A stretch of DNA of 6,556 nucleotides from JBGTBQ01 sp041749275 (GTDB lineage Bacteria; Acidobacteriota; Blastocatellia; Pyrinomonadales; Pyrinomonadaceae). Of the stretch, positions 5,895 through 6,556 are shown one piece after another. The first letter of the stretch is position 1; every line of letters starts with the position of its first letter. The stretch is taken from contig JBGTBQ010000455.1 in assembly GCA_041749275.1 (NCBI GenBank), forward strand, positions 1-6,556, given 5' to 3'. A model generated the notes under the pieces. The model saw nothing but the letters and a program-made list of their open reading frames with translations, did no database searches and had not been told where the DNA came from. A program made the translations under genes and the position numbers.

Positions 5895-6010
5895 TCTCTT
5901 CAAGTCTCCTCAAAATATCGAACGGGCGGCGCGGCCTTGCGGGCGCTCACGACGCGCGGGATGATGACTGATTCTCTCAGATGAGATGGCAGGTGACAAG
6001 CGGCGAGAAG

Positions 6011-6082
6011 AAGTGATGAGTGATGAATGATGAATGAGGAGTGAAAAACTGTCTTTACTTCATCATTCATCGCTCATCACTT
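6011..6082. repeat. Long inverted repeat made of GATGAAT-like heptamers
   Basis: Arms 6011-6034 and 6059-6082 are complementary over 24 bases with one mismatch (T6021 opposite G6072) around a 24-base spacer. Within the spacer TGAAA and TTTAC can extend the stem with a bulge. The left arm reads as successive 7-mers: GATGAGT, GATGAAT, GATGAAT, GAGGAGT. The right arm gives the complementary 7-mers. Its right arm overlaps the last four codons and stop of the oxidoreductase gene. There is no T-run on either side, so it is not a classic terminator, though it may still act as a 3'-end barrier. Confidence 0.85.
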
Positions 6083-6556
6083 ATCACATGCAAAATGACT
6101 TTTCCGAACGTCTCGTTCGACTCCATCCGCTCGTGTGCGGCGCGCACGTCTTCGAGCGCGAAGGCGCTGTCAACGACCGGGCGGAGCCGTCCGCGTGCGA
6201 GGAGCGGAACGACCTCGGTGGCGAAGCGACGGACGACGGCGGCCTTCTCTTCCGCCGTCCGTGCGCGCAGCACCGTGCCCGTCAGGGTCAGTCGCTTGCC
6301 CATCACTTTACGAAAGTCGAGCGCAGCGGTTGAGCCGCCGAGCGTGCCGACGAACATCATCCGCCCGCGCCGCGCGAGCGCGTCAAGGTTTGCGTCAAGG
6401 TACGACGCGCCGACGAGATCGAGGACGACGTTGACGCCGCGCCCCTCCGTCCACGCGCGCACCGCTTCGACGAACGCGCGCGGGTCGTCCCCGACAGCGA
6501 CGCCTTCATCAACGCCGAACTCGCGCGCCCGCTCAAGTTTCTCCGCCGTGCGCGCC
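6067..6556 (-). CDS. PIG3-type NAD(P)H:quinone oxidoreductase, C-terminal half (runs off right edge)
   Basis: The visible 162 residues match the C-terminal half of zinc-free medium-chain dehydrogenase/reductase enzymes: ARTAEKLERAREFGVDEGV, the tail of the Rossmann region that follows the cofactor-binding strand; GVNVVLDLVGASYLDANLDAL; GRMMFVGTLGG; the specific LDFRKVMGKRLTLTGTVLR segment; a PLLARGRLRPVVDSAF strand; and AAHERMESNETFGKVIL at the end. The order and wording fit the TP53I3/PIG3 quinone oxidoreductase group, which reduces quinones with NAD(P)H. The true start is beyond the window; GTG at 6462 is an internal valine and not a start. The final residues SDER and the TGA are encoded by one arm of the heptamer inverted repeat, so the native C-terminus may have been replaced or shortened there. 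Substrate is not determinable. Confidence 0.92.
   Translation of the reverse strand, partial: ARTAEKLERAREFGVDEGVAVGDDPRAFVEAVRAWTEGRGVNVVLDLVGASYLDANLDALARRGRMMFVGTLGGSTAALDFRKVMGKRLTLTGTVLRARTAEEKAAVVRRFATEVVPLLARGRLRPVVDSAFALEDVRAAHERMESNETFGKVILHVISDER

Noticed and set aside
6011..6060. Heptamer repeats as a CRISPR array
   Set aside because: Units are 7 bases with no unique spacers; there is one inverted pair only and no cas gene nearby.

Overview
The window is GC-rich bacterial chromosome with tightly packed genes. No plasmid, phage or transposase signature was seen. The mix of genes (FG-GAP repeat secreted protein, DUF433/DUF5615 pair, aroA-aroK, RtcB fragment, viral-type topoisomerase IB, C4 zinc-ribbon coiled-coil protein, PIG3-type oxidoreductase) and the heptamer-based intergenic repeat would fit a soil or environmental lineage such as Acidobacteriota. 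That placement is an impression from gene content, not a computed assignment.

Layout from left to right. (a) 1-884, minus strand: N-terminal part of a secreted protein made of 49-residue FG-GAP/VCBS repeats, running off the left edge. (b) 951-1528, minus strand: a two-gene cassette, DUF433 (antitoxin-like) followed by DUF5615 (PIN-like, toxin-like), with ATGA overlap and its own candidate promoter. (c) 1678-3551, plus strand, divergent from (b): aroA and aroK overlap or abut and encode consecutive steps of the shikimate pathway (shikimate to shikimate-3-phosphate by AroK, then to EPSP by AroA). (d) 3620 onward, plus strand: an rtcB start that loses homology after about 101 codons, just where the oppositely oriented topoisomerase gene ends. 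(e) 3934-5028, minus strand: complete DNA topoisomerase IB. (f) 5148-5894, minus strand: DUF164-type zinc-ribbon protein with a clear intrinsic terminator behind it. (g) 5904-6066: intergenic, dominated by a long inverted repeat built of GATGAAT-like heptamers. (h) 6067-6556, minus strand: C-terminal half of a PIG3-type NAD(P)H:quinone oxidoreductase, running off the right edge.

Functionally this is mostly housekeeping (aromatic amino acid synthesis, DNA topology) with a small toxin-antitoxin-like cassette. I did not find convincing evidence of a new multi-gene system. The points most worth a second look are the truncated rtcB joined to the topoisomerase 3' end, the heptamer hairpin that supplies the stop codon of the oxidoreductase, the TA-like cassette's promoter with direct repeats, and a possibly leaderless aroA. 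Several starts are non-ATG (GTG for aroK, TTG for the topoisomerase, GTG or TTG for the zinc-ribbon protein) and were chosen from Shine-Dalgarno spacing.
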